55,916 nt of DNA from DATGMS01 sp040905145. Lineage in GTDB: Bacteria > Bacteroidota > Bacteroidia > Cytophagales > Cyclobacteriaceae. Location of the stretch: NCBI GenBank assembly GCA_040905145.1, contig JBBDSC010000037.1, positions 1-55,916 on the forward strand, given 5' to 3'. Each line of letters begins with the position of its first letter. Position 1 is the first letter of the stretch. Both the position numbers and the translations under genes were made by a program. The notes beneath the pieces are model-generated. The model was given only the letters and a program-made list of their open reading frames with translations, was not told the origin of the DNA and ran no database searches. This document shows positions 9,419 through 17,942 of this stretch, one piece after another.

Positions 9419-10831
9419 TCATTTATCCTCCTCCAGCAAGAGATTGATTTCATCCGCTAATCGCTCTGGTAACTGTAAAACAGTGGTTAAATCCGTTTTC
9501 CAAAGCTCTTTATTGGATAAAACCTCATCCACTACTTTCCCCACATCTTTTTTCTTCCAAACCTCCTGAAAAAAGTTAACCACTTCCTCTGTATCTTTTA
9601 TCGGGGTATCCTGACCCTTATAGTGGCCTTTGTAAAATACAATCAAGGCGGCAAAGGAACGGACCAGATTTTGCGGCAACTGGTTTTTTCTGGCCACATA
9701 TTCCAACAGGGAAGGCAACACCCGTACCTCAAATTTAGCCATGGAATTGAGAGCAATAGCACTTAATTGATGTTTGATAAAGGGGTTTTTAAATCTTTCC
9801 ATTACATCATGGGCAAATTGGTTCAGCTCTTCTTTCGGCAAATCCAAGGTGGGGATAATTTCTTCTTGAATGATTTTTTGCAGAAATCCCCCTATATGCC
9901 CATCCTCTACCGCTTCTTTTACGGTTCTCAGCCCGTGCAAGTAAGCAAGTGGTACCAATGCGGTATGGGCCCCGTTAAGTATCCTCACCTTCCTTTCCCT
10001 GTAAGGACTCAGATCCTTAACAAACTTTACTTCCAATCCGATATTTCCGGCTGGAAAATCTTCTTCCAGGGATTCGGGACCTTCTATGACCCAAAGATGA
10101 AAAGGTTCGGCCATCACCATCAGTTCATCCTTAAAACCGAGCGAATTTTGGATTTCCTCAACGTTTTCCTGGGGAAAGCCAGGGACAATTCGGTCCACCA
10201 AAGTGTTGCAGAAAGTATTATGATCTTCAATCCAACTTGAAAACTCCTGGGGCAGGTTCCATAAATCGGCATATAGAAGAATGGTTTCTTTTAATTTTCC
10301 TCCATTGTTTTCAATCAATTCACAAGGGATGATGATCAGTCCTTTTTCCTTGCTTCCTTCAAAAACAGTAAACCTCCGATATAGCAAAGCTGTCAATTTA
10401 GCCGGAAATGATCCTGGTATGATTTCCCTGTCGCTATCATTTGGATCAAAATAAATCCCAGCTTCGGTGGTATTGGAAATGACAAATCTTAAATCCGCGT
10501 TTTCCGCTAATTGCAAATATTTCCCATAATCCAAAAAAAGGTTTACGGCTCCCAAGACACTGGTGATCAAACGGTTTTCCTCTACCACTTGACCGTTTTG
10601 AAATCCCCGTACCAACACGTGATAAAGCCCTTCCTGGGCATTTAATGTCTCTGCCGGCAAGCGGCCATGAGGCTGGACGATCTGTACATCACCATTGAAG
10701 TTGGTTTTTTCATTGAGGATATCAATCACCCAATCTACAAATCCCCTCAAAAAGTTTCCTGTTCCAAATTGTAGGACCTTGACCGGCCTGTTACTTTGTG
10801 ATTGAGCAGTTTCCCTGTTTAATGGTTTCAT
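9419..10831 (-). CDS. uxaB: Tagaturonate reductase (altronate oxidoreductase)
   Basis: The 470-residue protein belongs to the mannitol/polyol-specific long-chain dehydrogenases. FGTGNFLRGF (22-31) is the N-terminal NAD-binding turn. KVRILNGAHTALVP near residue 280 carries the catalytic Lys and the Asn-Gly-x-His motif. UxaB reduces tagaturonate to altronate with NADH in galacturonate breakdown; the close relative UxuB acts on fructuronate. It sits 3 bp after uxaC in one transcript, so it should use the product of UxaC. Altronate dehydratase is not in the window. Family is sure; UxaB rather than UxuB is probable. Confidence 0.88.
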   Translation of the reverse strand: MKPLNRETAQSQSNRPVKVLQFGTGNFLRGFVDWVIDILNEKTNFNGDVQIVQPHGRLPAETLNAQEGLYHVLVRGFQNGQVVEENRLITSVLGAVNLFLDYGKYLQLAENADLRFVISNTTEAGIYFDPNDSDREIIPGSFPAKLTALLYRRFTVFEGSKEKGLIIIPCELIENNGGKLKETILLYADLWNLPQEFSSWIEDHNTFCNTLVDRIVPGFPQENVEEIQNSLGFKDELMVMAEPFHLWVIEGPESLEEDFPAGNIGLEVKFVKDLSPYRERKVRILNGAHTALVPLAYLHGLRTVKEAVEDGHIGGFLQKIIQEEIIPTLDLPKEELNQFAHDVMERFKNPFIKHQLSAIALNSMAKFEVRVLPSLLEYVARKNQLPQNLVRSFAALIVFYKGHYKGQDTPIKDTEEVVNFFQEVWKKKDVGKVVDEVLSNKELWKTDLTTVLQLPERLADEINLLLEEDK

Positions 10832-10834
10832 AGT

Positions 10835-12274
10835 TTAGAATTGAAAGTATTCTTTTGCATTATAATAGCATATATCACTGACCATTTTGCCAAGCCATTT
10901 TTCATCCGCAGGCAGTTCGCCATTTTCCACATCTTCCCCAATAAGGTTGCACAGGATCCTTCGGAAATATTCATGACGGGGGAAGGAGAGGAAGCTTCTG
11001 GAATCAGTAAGCATCCCTATAAAACAACTCAAAATACCCATATTGGAGAGGGTATTAATCTGCTTTTCCATACCGTCTTTTTGATCCAGGAACCACCAAG
11101 ATGAACCAAACTGGACTTTGCCTTTGATACTGCCGTCATTGAAATTACCGACCATGGTGGCCATCACTTCGTTGTCAGAAGGGTTAAGGTTGTACAAAAT
11201 GGTCTTGGCCAATTGATCGGTGCTGTCCAAATGATTAAGATATTTGGCCAATGCCACACTTTGGGAGAAATCGCCTATGGAATCAAAACCCGTATCCGGG
11301 CCAAGGATGCCTAGCATTCTTTCATTCGTGTTTCTTAAAGCACCTACGTGAAATTGCTGGGTCCATCCCTTGGCATGGTAGAATTTGCTCAGATGGGAGA
11401 GGGTTTCAAATTTGAAATAGTTGACTTCTTCCGGGGAAAGCTGCTGCTTTTGAATTAATTTTTTAAAAAGAGCTTCAATATCATAGGTTCCTTGATCAAA
11501 GAAATAAAGTTGTTCCAATCCATGGTCGGAAAGCCTTCCTCCTTGCTCATGAAAAAAATCGGCCCTCCTTTTCAATGCTTCCATCAGATCGGAATACCGG
11601 CTAATATTCACTCCGCTAACATTACCCAATTTTTCCACATATTCCCTATAAGAACTTGGGTTTTCTACGGCATAGGCTTTATCAGGGCGGAAGGCAGGGA
11701 ATAAGTTGGGCTTCAGACCATCTTTTTTCGCTTGGATATGGTATTCAAGACTATCTATAGGGTCATCTGTAGAACACACCGTTTCCACCTTCATTTTCTC
11801 CAACAGACCCAAAGTACGGAAAGATGGCTTTTGCAAAAGGGCTGTCGTTTTTTCATAGATAGCTTCTCCCGTTTCGGCAGTAAGGAGGCTGTCAATTCCA
11901 AAATATCGCTGAAGCTCCAGATGCGTCCAATGATAAAGTGGATTTCTCATGGTATAAGGTACCGCTTCTGCCCATTTGATAAACTTCTCTTTATCCGAGG
12001 CATTTCCGGTGATGTATTTCTCATCGATGCCCAGCGTCCTCATGGCCCTCCATTTATAATGATCCCCGGCTAACCATACTTGCGTGATGTTTTCAAACTG
12101 TCGGTTTTCAGCGAGATCTTTGGGGGAAAGGTGACAGTGATAGTCTATGATCGGAAGATCTTTGGTATAGTCGTGGTAAAGCTTTTGGGCAAATTTACCT
12201 TTCAATAAAAAGTTTTCGTCTAAAAAAGGTTTAATGTTGTCTGGCATTGGTGTGTCCTTATTGTTTGAATTCAT
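10835..12274 (-). CDS. uxaC: Glucuronate (uronate) isomerase
   Basis: The 479-residue protein matches UxaC in length and motifs. IIDYHCHLSP (42-51) gives the metal-binding His-x-His of this amidohydrolase-fold isomerase, followed by VCSTDDPIDSLEYH and the downstream WWFLDQKDGM and SLLTDSRSFLS-like segments of the barrel. It converts D-glucuronate to fructuronate and D-galacturonate to tagaturonate. The gene is 15 bp from the regulator upstream and 3 bp from uxaB downstream, so the three form one operon on the minus strand. Confidence 0.93.
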   Translation of the reverse strand: MNSNNKDTPMPDNIKPFLDENFLLKGKFAQKLYHDYTKDLPIIDYHCHLSPKDLAENRQFENITQVWLAGDHYKWRAMRTLGIDEKYITGNASDKEKFIKWAEAVPYTMRNPLYHWTHLELQRYFGIDSLLTAETGEAIYEKTTALLQKPSFRTLGLLEKMKVETVCSTDDPIDSLEYHIQAKKDGLKPNLFPAFRPDKAYAVENPSSYREYVEKLGNVSGVNISRYSDLMEALKRRADFFHEQGGRLSDHGLEQLYFFDQGTYDIEALFKKLIQKQQLSPEEVNYFKFETLSHLSKFYHAKGWTQQFHVGALRNTNERMLGILGPDTGFDSIGDFSQSVALAKYLNHLDSTDQLAKTILYNLNPSDNEVMATMVGNFNDGSIKGKVQFGSSWWFLDQKDGMEKQINTLSNMGILSCFIGMLTDSRSFLSFPRHEYFRRILCNLIGEDVENGELPADEKWLGKMVSDICYYNAKEYFQF

Positions 12275-12289
12275 TTTTAAATTGTTAGG

Positions 12290-13318
12290 TTAATTTTTTC
12301 TTATTGAAGAAGCTCTTATGATTAGTTCTGGTTTCAGAACTGCTTTTTGGGGAATAATCTTTCTGGGATCAGCCTTAAGCAATTCGAAAAAAAGCTCTGC
12401 GGTGACATGTCCCATTGGGATGCTCATTTGGTCAACCGTGGTTAGGGTAGGATCTGTAAAGGAAGTAAAGGGTTCATTCCCAAAACCCACGATCCCCACT
12501 TCTTGGGGAACAACAAGGTTTCTTTCCTTCAGGATCTGCAAAGCCCCCATGGCGGCATAATCAGATGCTGAAAATATGGCATCAAAATCCAATCCATTTT
12601 CCAACATTTTTTTTGCTGATTGCTGTCCATCTTCCAGTTGCATATTACTTTCGATGATCAATTCCTGGTCAAAAAGGATTCCATTTTCTTTTAGTGCATC
12701 CGTGTACCCCCGCAAACGTTCCTTATAAATATTGATTTTCTTGGGGCTGGTAAAATGAGCAATACGTTTATAGCCTTGTTGTAGCAAATGCTCTACTGAT
12801 TTATAGGCAGCCATGTAATCATCAATCACTACTTGGTTTACTTCCAGTTGATCGGTTATTCGGTCAAACAAAACCAAGGGAATCCCTTTATCGATGATCG
12901 TTTTGAAATGGTCAAACTTTGCCGTGTTTTTACCTATGGAGACGATGATCCCGTCAACTCGTGCATTCAAAAGGGCATTGATGGTCAGGACTTCCTTTTC
13001 ATAGCTTTCATAGGATTGACAAAGGATTACTTTATAACCCAATGAATCGGCGATCTCCTCAATGCCACGGACTACGGAAGAAAAAAAGTTTCGGTTAGCG
13101 GTAGGGACAATAACTCCAACAAGACGGCTCTTTCCCATCCGCAATGCCGCCGCAATATTGTTGGGCTGGTAAAATACCTCTTTGGCTGTTTTTAGCACCA
13201 GCTTTTTGGTAGTTGCACTTATTCGTGGGTGGTCGTTCAGCGCCCTGGAAACGGTGGAAGCCGTAATTCCTAATTTCAACGCAATGTCATGTACCGTAGC
13301 TTTTTTGTTGTTGTTCAT
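12290..13318 (-). CDS. LacI-family transcriptional regulator of the uronate operon
   Basis: I take the ATG at 13318 (342 residues) rather than the upstream TTG at 13336, because AGGGG sits just before this ATG and the helix-turn-helix begins at once. TVHDIALKLGITASTVSRAL (8-27) is the DNA-binding head, followed by a hinge (NNIAAALRMGKS). The rest is a periplasmic-binding-protein-like effector domain starting at LVGVIVPTANRNFFSSVVRG. As the first gene of the uxaCB operon it is likely local and may sense a uronate or its keto-derivative. Operator-like boxes lie upstream of kduI at 15170 and 15299. Confidence 0.9.
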   Translation of the reverse strand: MNNNKKATVHDIALKLGITASTVSRALNDHPRISATTKKLVLKTAKEVFYQPNNIAAALRMGKSRLVGVIVPTANRNFFSSVVRGIEEIADSLGYKVILCQSYESYEKEVLTINALLNARVDGIIVSIGKNTAKFDHFKTIIDKGIPLVLFDRITDQLEVNQVVIDDYMAAYKSVEHLLQQGYKRIAHFTSPKKINIYKERLRGYTDALKENGILFDQELIIESNMQLEDGQQSAKKMLENGLDFDAIFSASDYAAMGALQILKERNLVVPQEVGIVGFGNEPFTSFTDPTLTTVDQMSIPMGHVTAELFFELLKADPRKIIPQKAVLKPELIIRASSIRKN

Positions 13319-13527
13319 TTTTTCCCCTAAAAGCAAAATTCACCTTTACCACCAAAATGTGACCCCAACCTGGACAAATATCAGTAACGGAATGTGGAGC
13401 ATTGGGTTCTTACCCCATCCATTTTCCTAACATCCATGTGAGGGATCATTCAATTCCTTTTTTTTGTTCCATTATTTCCATTTCTGCCGATAATTGACAG
13501 CGTTTAAAATGAAAAGTACCGAAAAGG

Positions 13528-14313
13528 TTAGGGTTCATAAGGCTTTCCGATTGTGGCCAATATCCCCCCATCTACATAAATAACCTGCCCATTGACAAAA
13601 TCGCTGGCTTTGCTGGCCAGAAATATAGTGGCCCCCGCTAGATCATCGGGATTCCCCCATCTTCCTGCCGGGGTCCGGTTGATGATAAAATCGTTAAAAG
13701 GGTGACCATCCGTACGTATAGGGGCGGTTTGATCAGTGGCAAAGTATCCGGGACCTATACCGTTCACTTGGATGTTATATTGGGCCCATTCTGTAGCCAG
13801 ATTCCTGGTCAGCATTTTTAACCCCCCTTTGGCAGCGGCATAAGCGGTAACGGTATCCCTTCCCAATTCACTCATCATTGAGCAAATATTGATGATTTTC
13901 CCACCTCCGTTGGCCTTCATGGTCCTGCCTATCCTTTGGGATAAAATAAATGGGGATACCAAATCCACATCCACAACTTTTCTGAAATCGGCCACATCCA
14001 TTTCCAATGCCGGCACCCGCATGATCATTCCTGCATTGTTGACCAAAATGGTGATCGGACCAAACTTCTTTTCGATGGCCGAAATATTGGTGTCCACAGC
14101 TACTACATCAGTCACATCGAACAAATACCCTTTGGCTTCTATGCCGTCGTCCGCATACGCTTTTATGGCGGCGGTCATCTTTTCGGGGGTATTGCCATTG
14201 ATGATGAGGGTAGCGCCACTTTTTGCCAGAGATTTTGCCATGGCCATGCCCAATCCATGAGTGGCCCCAGTGACCAAGGCTATTTTTCCGCTGAGGTCAA
14301 ATGGTTCTTTCAT
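13528..14313 (-). CDS. kduD: 2-deoxy-D-gluconate 3-dehydrogenase / gluconate 5-dehydrogenase (SDR)
   Basis: I place the start at 14313 (MKEPFDL, 261 residues); an earlier ATG at 14355 would run 41 bp into kduI. This is a classical short-chain dehydrogenase. TGATHGLG (15-22) binds NAD(P), NNAG follows near residue 93, catalytic Ser is in NICSMMSE, and Tyr-x3-Lys is in YAAAKGG near 157. Next to kduI it should reduce 2,5-diketo-3-deoxygluconate to 2-keto-3-deoxygluconate, the last step before KDG kinase. Only 1 bp separates it from kduI, so the two are translationally linked. Confidence 0.88.
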   Translation of the reverse strand: MKEPFDLSGKIALVTGATHGLGMAMAKSLAKSGATLIINGNTPEKMTAAIKAYADDGIEAKGYLFDVTDVVAVDTNISAIEKKFGPITILVNNAGMIMRVPALEMDVADFRKVVDVDLVSPFILSQRIGRTMKANGGGKIINICSMMSELGRDTVTAYAAAKGGLKMLTRNLATEWAQYNIQVNGIGPGYFATDQTAPIRTDGHPFNDFIINRTPAGRWGNPDDLAGATIFLASKASDFVNGQVIYVDGGILATIGKPYEP

Positions 14314-14314
14314 T

Positions 14315-15154
14315 TTAAAGTAATTCAGTAGGTAAGGCTTTATCCATATCCCCATAATCCAGGTTTTCTCCCGCCATCCCCCAGATAAAGGAATAGTGGG
14401 ATGTGCCGGAACCGCTGTGGATGGACCAGGCAGGGGAGATGACCGCCTGATGGTTTTTCATCCAGATATGCCTTGTTTCCTGGGGCTGCCCCATATAATG
14501 ACACACCATCTGATCTTCCGGCAGATCAAAATAAAAATAAGCTTCCATTCTCCTGTCGTGGGTATGGGCGGGCATGGTATTCCAGACGCTCCCGGTTTTT
14601 AGCTCCGTAAGACCCATTTGTAGTTGGCAGGTTTTCAGGATCGGGTTAACAATCAATTTATTGATAATTCTATGGTTGGAGTTTTCCAATGAACCCATCT
14701 CCACTTTTTCCGCTTCTTCCATTCCCACTTTTTTAGTGGGATAGGCATGGTGAGCAGGGGCTGAGTTAAAATACAAGAAGGCCTTGCCCTCGTTAGCTGG
14801 ATGGAAAATCACTTCCCTGGCTCCTTTACCAATATATAAAGCTTCTTTTTTGTTCAACTTATAATCAGTGCCCTCAACGGTAACCGTGGTGGGGCTACCT
14901 ATGTTTATAATTCCCATTTCCCGTCTTTCCAAAAAGTATTCAGCTTTAAGCTGATACACGGTCTCCAGAGATAGGGATCCATTAACAGGGTGGATTCCCC
15001 CGACGATCAATCTATCAAAAGTGGAGTAAACCCCTGTAATTTGGTCCGTCTCAAAAATGCTTTCCAATAAAAAATGCTCCCTTAATTTTTGGGTGTCATA
15101 ATGCCTGACATCATCAGGATGGGAGGCATGTCGGGTTATAATCTGAATAGCCAT
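14315..15154 (-). CDS. kduI: 5-keto-4-deoxyuronate isomerase
   Basis: The 279-residue cupin protein matches KduI along its length. PAHTHDRRMEAYFYFD (about 192-207) supplies the zinc-binding His and Glu ligands. The tail SPAWSIHSGSGTSHYSFIWG with ENLDYGDMD is typical. It converts 4-deoxy-L-threo-5-hexosulose uronate, released from unsaturated uronates, to 2,5-diketo-3-deoxygluconate. It is the first gene of kduI-kduD. Two operator-like boxes lie 16 and 145 bp upstream of its start codon. Confidence 0.94.
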   Translation of the reverse strand: MAIQIITRHASHPDDVRHYDTQKLREHFLLESIFETDQITGVYSTFDRLIVGGIHPVNGSLSLETVYQLKAEYFLERREMGIINIGSPTTVTVEGTDYKLNKKEALYIGKGAREVIFHPANEGKAFLYFNSAPAHHAYPTKKVGMEEAEKVEMGSLENSNHRIINKLIVNPILKTCQLQMGLTELKTGSVWNTMPAHTHDRRMEAYFYFDLPEDQMVCHYMGQPQETRHIWMKNHQAVISPAWSIHSGSGTSHYSFIWGMAGENLDYGDMDKALPTELL

Positions 15155-15169
15155 GGTTTCTGCTTAAAA

Positions 15170-15185
15170 TGTAATCGTTTGCGCA
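15170..15185. promoter_or_regulatory. LacI-type operator-like box 1
   Basis: TGTAATCGTTTGCGCA matches box 2 (15299-15314) at 12 of 16 positions and has the central CG of LacI-family operators. It lies 16 bp upstream of the kduI start codon, where a bound repressor would block transcription or elongation. Assignment to the regulator at 12290-13318 is inference. Confidence 0.45.
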
Positions 15186-15298
15186 ATATAAATTAAATTA
15201 TTAAAAATAATAATCAATAAACACCAAATCTGCTTGGGAGCAAAACATCCTAATTACCTTAAGTTTTTCTTATCTGAATGCTGCATTTTTTAAAAAAA

Positions 15299-15314
15299 TG
15301 CAATCGATTGTTCA
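15299..15314. promoter_or_regulatory. LacI-type operator-like box 2
   Basis: TGCAATCGATTGTTCA contains the perfect 10-bp palindrome CAATCGATTG centred on CG, as LacI-family operators usually do. It shares TG-AATCG-TTG--CA with box 1, centre to centre 129 bp away. Its position lets it act on kduI, on the divergent gene at 15559, or through looping with box 1. Confidence 0.5.
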
Positions 15315-15400
15315 AATTAGAAAATATAACCAAAAAAATTCAGGAGGTGACACAAAAAGTTGCCTCCCGAAATCAGAGGCCGAGGCGCTATTCAAATCTT

Positions 15401-15464
15401 TGTCATATTGAACGCTGAGCGAAATAGGCAATACCATCGCCACATTCCTGCGTTCAGAATGACA
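15401..15464. repeat. Imperfect hairpin of the GTCAT-TGAACGC dispersed type
   Basis: TGTCATATTGAACGC (15401-15415) is the reverse complement of GCGTTCAGAATGACA (15450-15464) with two mismatches, enclosing a 34-bp loop. The wording is that of a GTCAT(T/C)CTGAACGCAG-type intergenic repeat common in Bacteroidota and other phyla. It lies between kduI and the plus-strand island and does not have a terminator T-run. Confidence 0.6.
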
Positions 15465-15558
15465 ATAAGACCAAAATATACTTCCAGAGAAGTTGGGTAA
15501 GTATATATTAATGTTAATTTAGCATCCTCAAATTTATCTAATTAAAACAGCAGTAATT

Positions 15559-16968
15559 ATGGTATGGATGAAGAAATTTTTTTCTTGTTTAAGCTTATTA
15601 TATTTGATTTTTTCATGTTCCACTAAGAATGACAATATGGAAGAGGAAACAAAAACAAATTTCACCGGAGCAGATGATGAGGTTAAGCTGATCATCCTGG
15701 ACCCTGGCCATTTCCATGCTAGCCTGGTTCAAAAGTCCATGTATGATCAGGTGAGCCCCAAAGTATTTGTTTATGCCCAAGGGGGAAGTGATCTGGATGC
15801 TTATCTGACTTCTATTGATAATTATAACAACCGTGGGGACAATCCTACCAATTGGGAGTTGGAGGTTTATACAGGACAGGATTATCTGGATAAGATGATC
15901 GAGGAAAAGAAGGGCAATGTAATGGTTACGGCAGGTAACAACAGGGACAAAACCCAGAACATTAAAGCAGTTGTGGATGCTTCTATCAATGTATTGGCAG
16001 ATAAACCTATGGCCATTGATACAGAAGGCTTTGAAATTTTGAAAGAAGCCTTTGCTTCTGCGGAAGAAAACGAGGTGCTTTTATATGACATCATGACTGA
16101 ACGGTTTGAAATCACCTCTTTGCTTCAAATGGAGTTTTCAAGGATAGCGGATGTGTTTGGTGATCTTCAGAAAGGTACCTTAGAAGATCCGGCTGTTACC
16201 AAAGAAAGCATTCACCATTTTTACAAGCAGGTTTCGGGAAATCCACTTATTCGTCCTGCCTGGTTTTATGATGTTTCCCAACAGGGTAGCGGCATAGTAG
16301 ATGTCACTACCCATCTAGTGGACCTGGTACAATGGGAAAGCTTTCCAGGGCAGGTCATTGATTATGAAAGCGATATTGAATTGATCAATGCCAGACAATG
16401 GACTACGGAACTGAGTTTGGACCAGTTTGAAAGGTCCACGGGTCTTAACATTTATCCTGAGTATTTAAACCAGTATGTTCAGGATGGTGTATTGAAAGTG
16501 GACAGCAATGGGGAAATCAATTACAAGATCAACGACATCCACGCCAAAGTATCCGTGATATGGAACTATGAGACACCGGAAGGATCGGCAGATACCCATT
16601 ATTCCATCATGAAGGGGACCAAATCCAATCTGGTCATCCGGCAGGACAAAAAAGAGAATTATATTCCCGAACTCTATGTAGAACCTGTTGAGGGAGTAGA
16701 TTTAGCGGCTTTTGAGGAGGATTTAAATGAAAGTGTAGCCAAACTGCAAGGAAAGTATCCTGGTATTGGCATAGCTAAAGATGGGGAAGCAGGATGGAGA
16801 GTGGAAATCCCTGAGGAATACAGAACAGGTCATGAGGCCCACTTTAGGGAAGTGACCGAAACATATCTACAATACCTGGAGGAAGGAAAGTTGCCCGATT
16901 GGGAGGTGCCCAATATGATCACCAAATATTATATCACCACCAAAGCTTTGGAAATGGCCAACGAATAA
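15559..16968 (+). CDS. Gfo/Idh/MocA-like oxidoreductase lipoprotein with putative-oxidoreductase C-terminal domain
   Basis: The 469-residue product starts MVWMKKFF (an internal ATG at 15568 is equally possible). It has a lipobox ending at Cys20 (LIFSC), so it is a predicted lipoprotein. An atypical Rossmann half opens with LIILDPGHFHASLV, without the usual GxGxxG. ADKPMAI (about 146-152) sits where the family has its EKP motif. The second half resembles the C-terminal domain of putative oxidoreductases, with VDVTTHLVDLVQWE and the terminal NMITKYYITTKALE. A redox or epimerisation role on a periplasmic sugar is likely; whether it still binds NAD is unclear. A strong terminator follows at 17026-17065. 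Confidence 0.8.
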   Translation: MVWMKKFFSCLSLLYLIFSCSTKNDNMEEETKTNFTGADDEVKLIILDPGHFHASLVQKSMYDQVSPKVFVYAQGGSDLDAYLTSIDNYNNRGDNPTNWELEVYTGQDYLDKMIEEKKGNVMVTAGNNRDKTQNIKAVVDASINVLADKPMAIDTEGFEILKEAFASAEENEVLLYDIMTERFEITSLLQMEFSRIADVFGDLQKGTLEDPAVTKESIHHFYKQVSGNPLIRPAWFYDVSQQGSGIVDVTTHLVDLVQWESFPGQVIDYESDIELINARQWTTELSLDQFERSTGLNIYPEYLNQYVQDGVLKVDSNGEINYKINDIHAKVSVIWNYETPEGSADTHYSIMKGTKSNLVIRQDKKENYIPELYVEPVEGVDLAAFEEDLNESVAKLQGKYPGIGIAKDGEAGWRVEIPEEYRTGHEAHFREVTETYLQYLEEGKLPDWEVPNMITKYYITTKALEMANE

Positions 16969-17025
16969 GGCATCTCATTTTTAAGATTCTTACTTCCTGG
17001 CGTAACAAAGGGCCAATTGGTGAAC

Positions 17026-17065
17026 AAAAAAGAGGCTGATCCCTGTAGGGATCAGCCTCTTTTTT
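17026..17065 (+). terminator. Rho-independent terminator after the oxidoreductase lipoprotein gene
   Basis: AGAGGCTGATCCC pairs perfectly with GGGATCAGCCTCT around a TGTA loop (17044-17047). The stem is flanked by A6 on the left and T6 on the right, so it can terminate transcription on both strands. It sits about 60 bp after the stop codon at 16968 and separates that gene from the genes at 17400 onward. Confidence 0.85.
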
Positions 17066-17399
17066 GGTAAGAATCCGTACTACATCATTCAGTGGTTCCC
17101 ATCTGATTATCAAAAAGTCCCTTTAGGGATGGTCCAATTGCAGCCCCAGGTTTCAACCTGGGGGCTATAATAGGATTACCGTGCCTATGGCGCCTTCTTG
17201 TGGGCGATGAAAATTACTTTTACTCCACAAATATTCAGATTGATCCCACAGTCTTACGGTTTTGAAACCACCTAATGATGGCCTTTTATATAAAATCAGG
17301 ATAAAATTGTGGAGCTAATTAGAGCATTATCAAATATATTTTGTACTTTTTGAAAATTGAACAAATGTCATTGGAGAGTGATTGTAAACCTTTATCTGG
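17066..17399. repeat. Intergenic region with AGCCCCAGG hairpin
   Basis: No gene is visible. TCCCTTTAGGGA (about 17118-17129) is a small palindrome. AGCCCCAGGTT (17142-17152) pairs with AACCTGGGGGCT (17155-17166), leaving one unpaired G. A sister hairpin lies at 32456-32479. The last 100 bp are AT-rich and may carry a promoter for the genes starting at 17400. Confidence 0.55.
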
Positions 17400-17906
17400 A
17401 TGAGAAAAAGCCGCAGATTTTTTTTAAAGCTTACAGGATTGGCAGGGATGGGTATGGCAGGTAGTGCGGTGCTGAAAGCATTTGACAATGGCCCATTTTA
17501 TCCTCTTTCAAATAAACCCACTATAGGTATGGAGGAAGAAAACCTTAGCATCATAGGTCAATATGGGCAATGGGCCAGTTCCCTTAATAAATGGGCTGCA
17601 GATCATGAAGATATCATGGCAAAATCCCTGTTTAGTGCCGGAACTACTTGGCCTGGTGTTTTTTATGCTGAAGATCAAATCGCACCTGATGTACTTTGCG
17701 ATCGGAAAGACGTGGATGCTGATCGAATAGGATGTGCGGGACTTTTTCCTGAAATGAAAAAAGCAGATGATATCCTGAAAGCGGTCTATAAAAACGCGAA
17801 GGCGGAAAAATATTATAGAGGTTCTTTCCACCCTGGACCTCACAAATTTGACAAAAAGATGCAAATGGAGGCTTTTGATTGGTTTGACCAATGGCTGAAA
17901 TCGTGA
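17400..17906 (+). pseudogene. Tat-exported alpha/beta hydrolase with two in-frame internal deletions
   Basis: The 168-residue product begins with a Tat leader (RKSRRFFLKLTG). It keeps only three blocks of a hydrolase family I recall as roughly 430-450 residues: the leader with YGQWASSLN, a middle block MAKSLFSAGTTWPGVF with DVDADRIGCAGL, and the tail FHPGPHKFDKKMQ with EAFDWFDQWLKS. The first junction is near 17590. The second, near 17742, falls exactly where GLSGGG, the nucleophile elbow, should follow. Catalytic Ser and most of the fold are lost but the frame is intact. It lies 36 bp before the intact hydrolase at 17943 and may only be transcribed as its leader. Family recall is confident; the sizes lost are estimates. 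Confidence 0.75.
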
Positions 17907-17942
17907 TAGCAAGATATAGTAATGCCCAAAATTGAGCCTAAT

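Larger units (their letters stand above)
15155..15558. promoter_or_regulatory. Divergent control region, kduI / Gfo-Idh lipoprotein
   Basis: This 404-bp region separates the uronate genes (minus) from the oxidoreductase island (plus). It contains two related 16-bp LacI-type boxes (15170-15185, 15299-15314) and a large imperfect hairpin at 15401-15464, listed separately. The stretch 15185-15300 is very AT-rich and probably holds the kduI promoter. No gene is present. Confidence 0.55.

Noticed and set aside
13319..13336. TTG start extending the LacI regulator by six residues
   Set aside because: The ATG at 13318 has a purine-rich AGGGG just upstream and places the helix-turn-helix at the usual distance from the N-terminus.
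14314..14355. Longer kduD start overlapping kduI by 41 bp
   Set aside because: The added 14 residues are not family-like; the start at 14313 fits SDR length and sits one base after the kduI stop.
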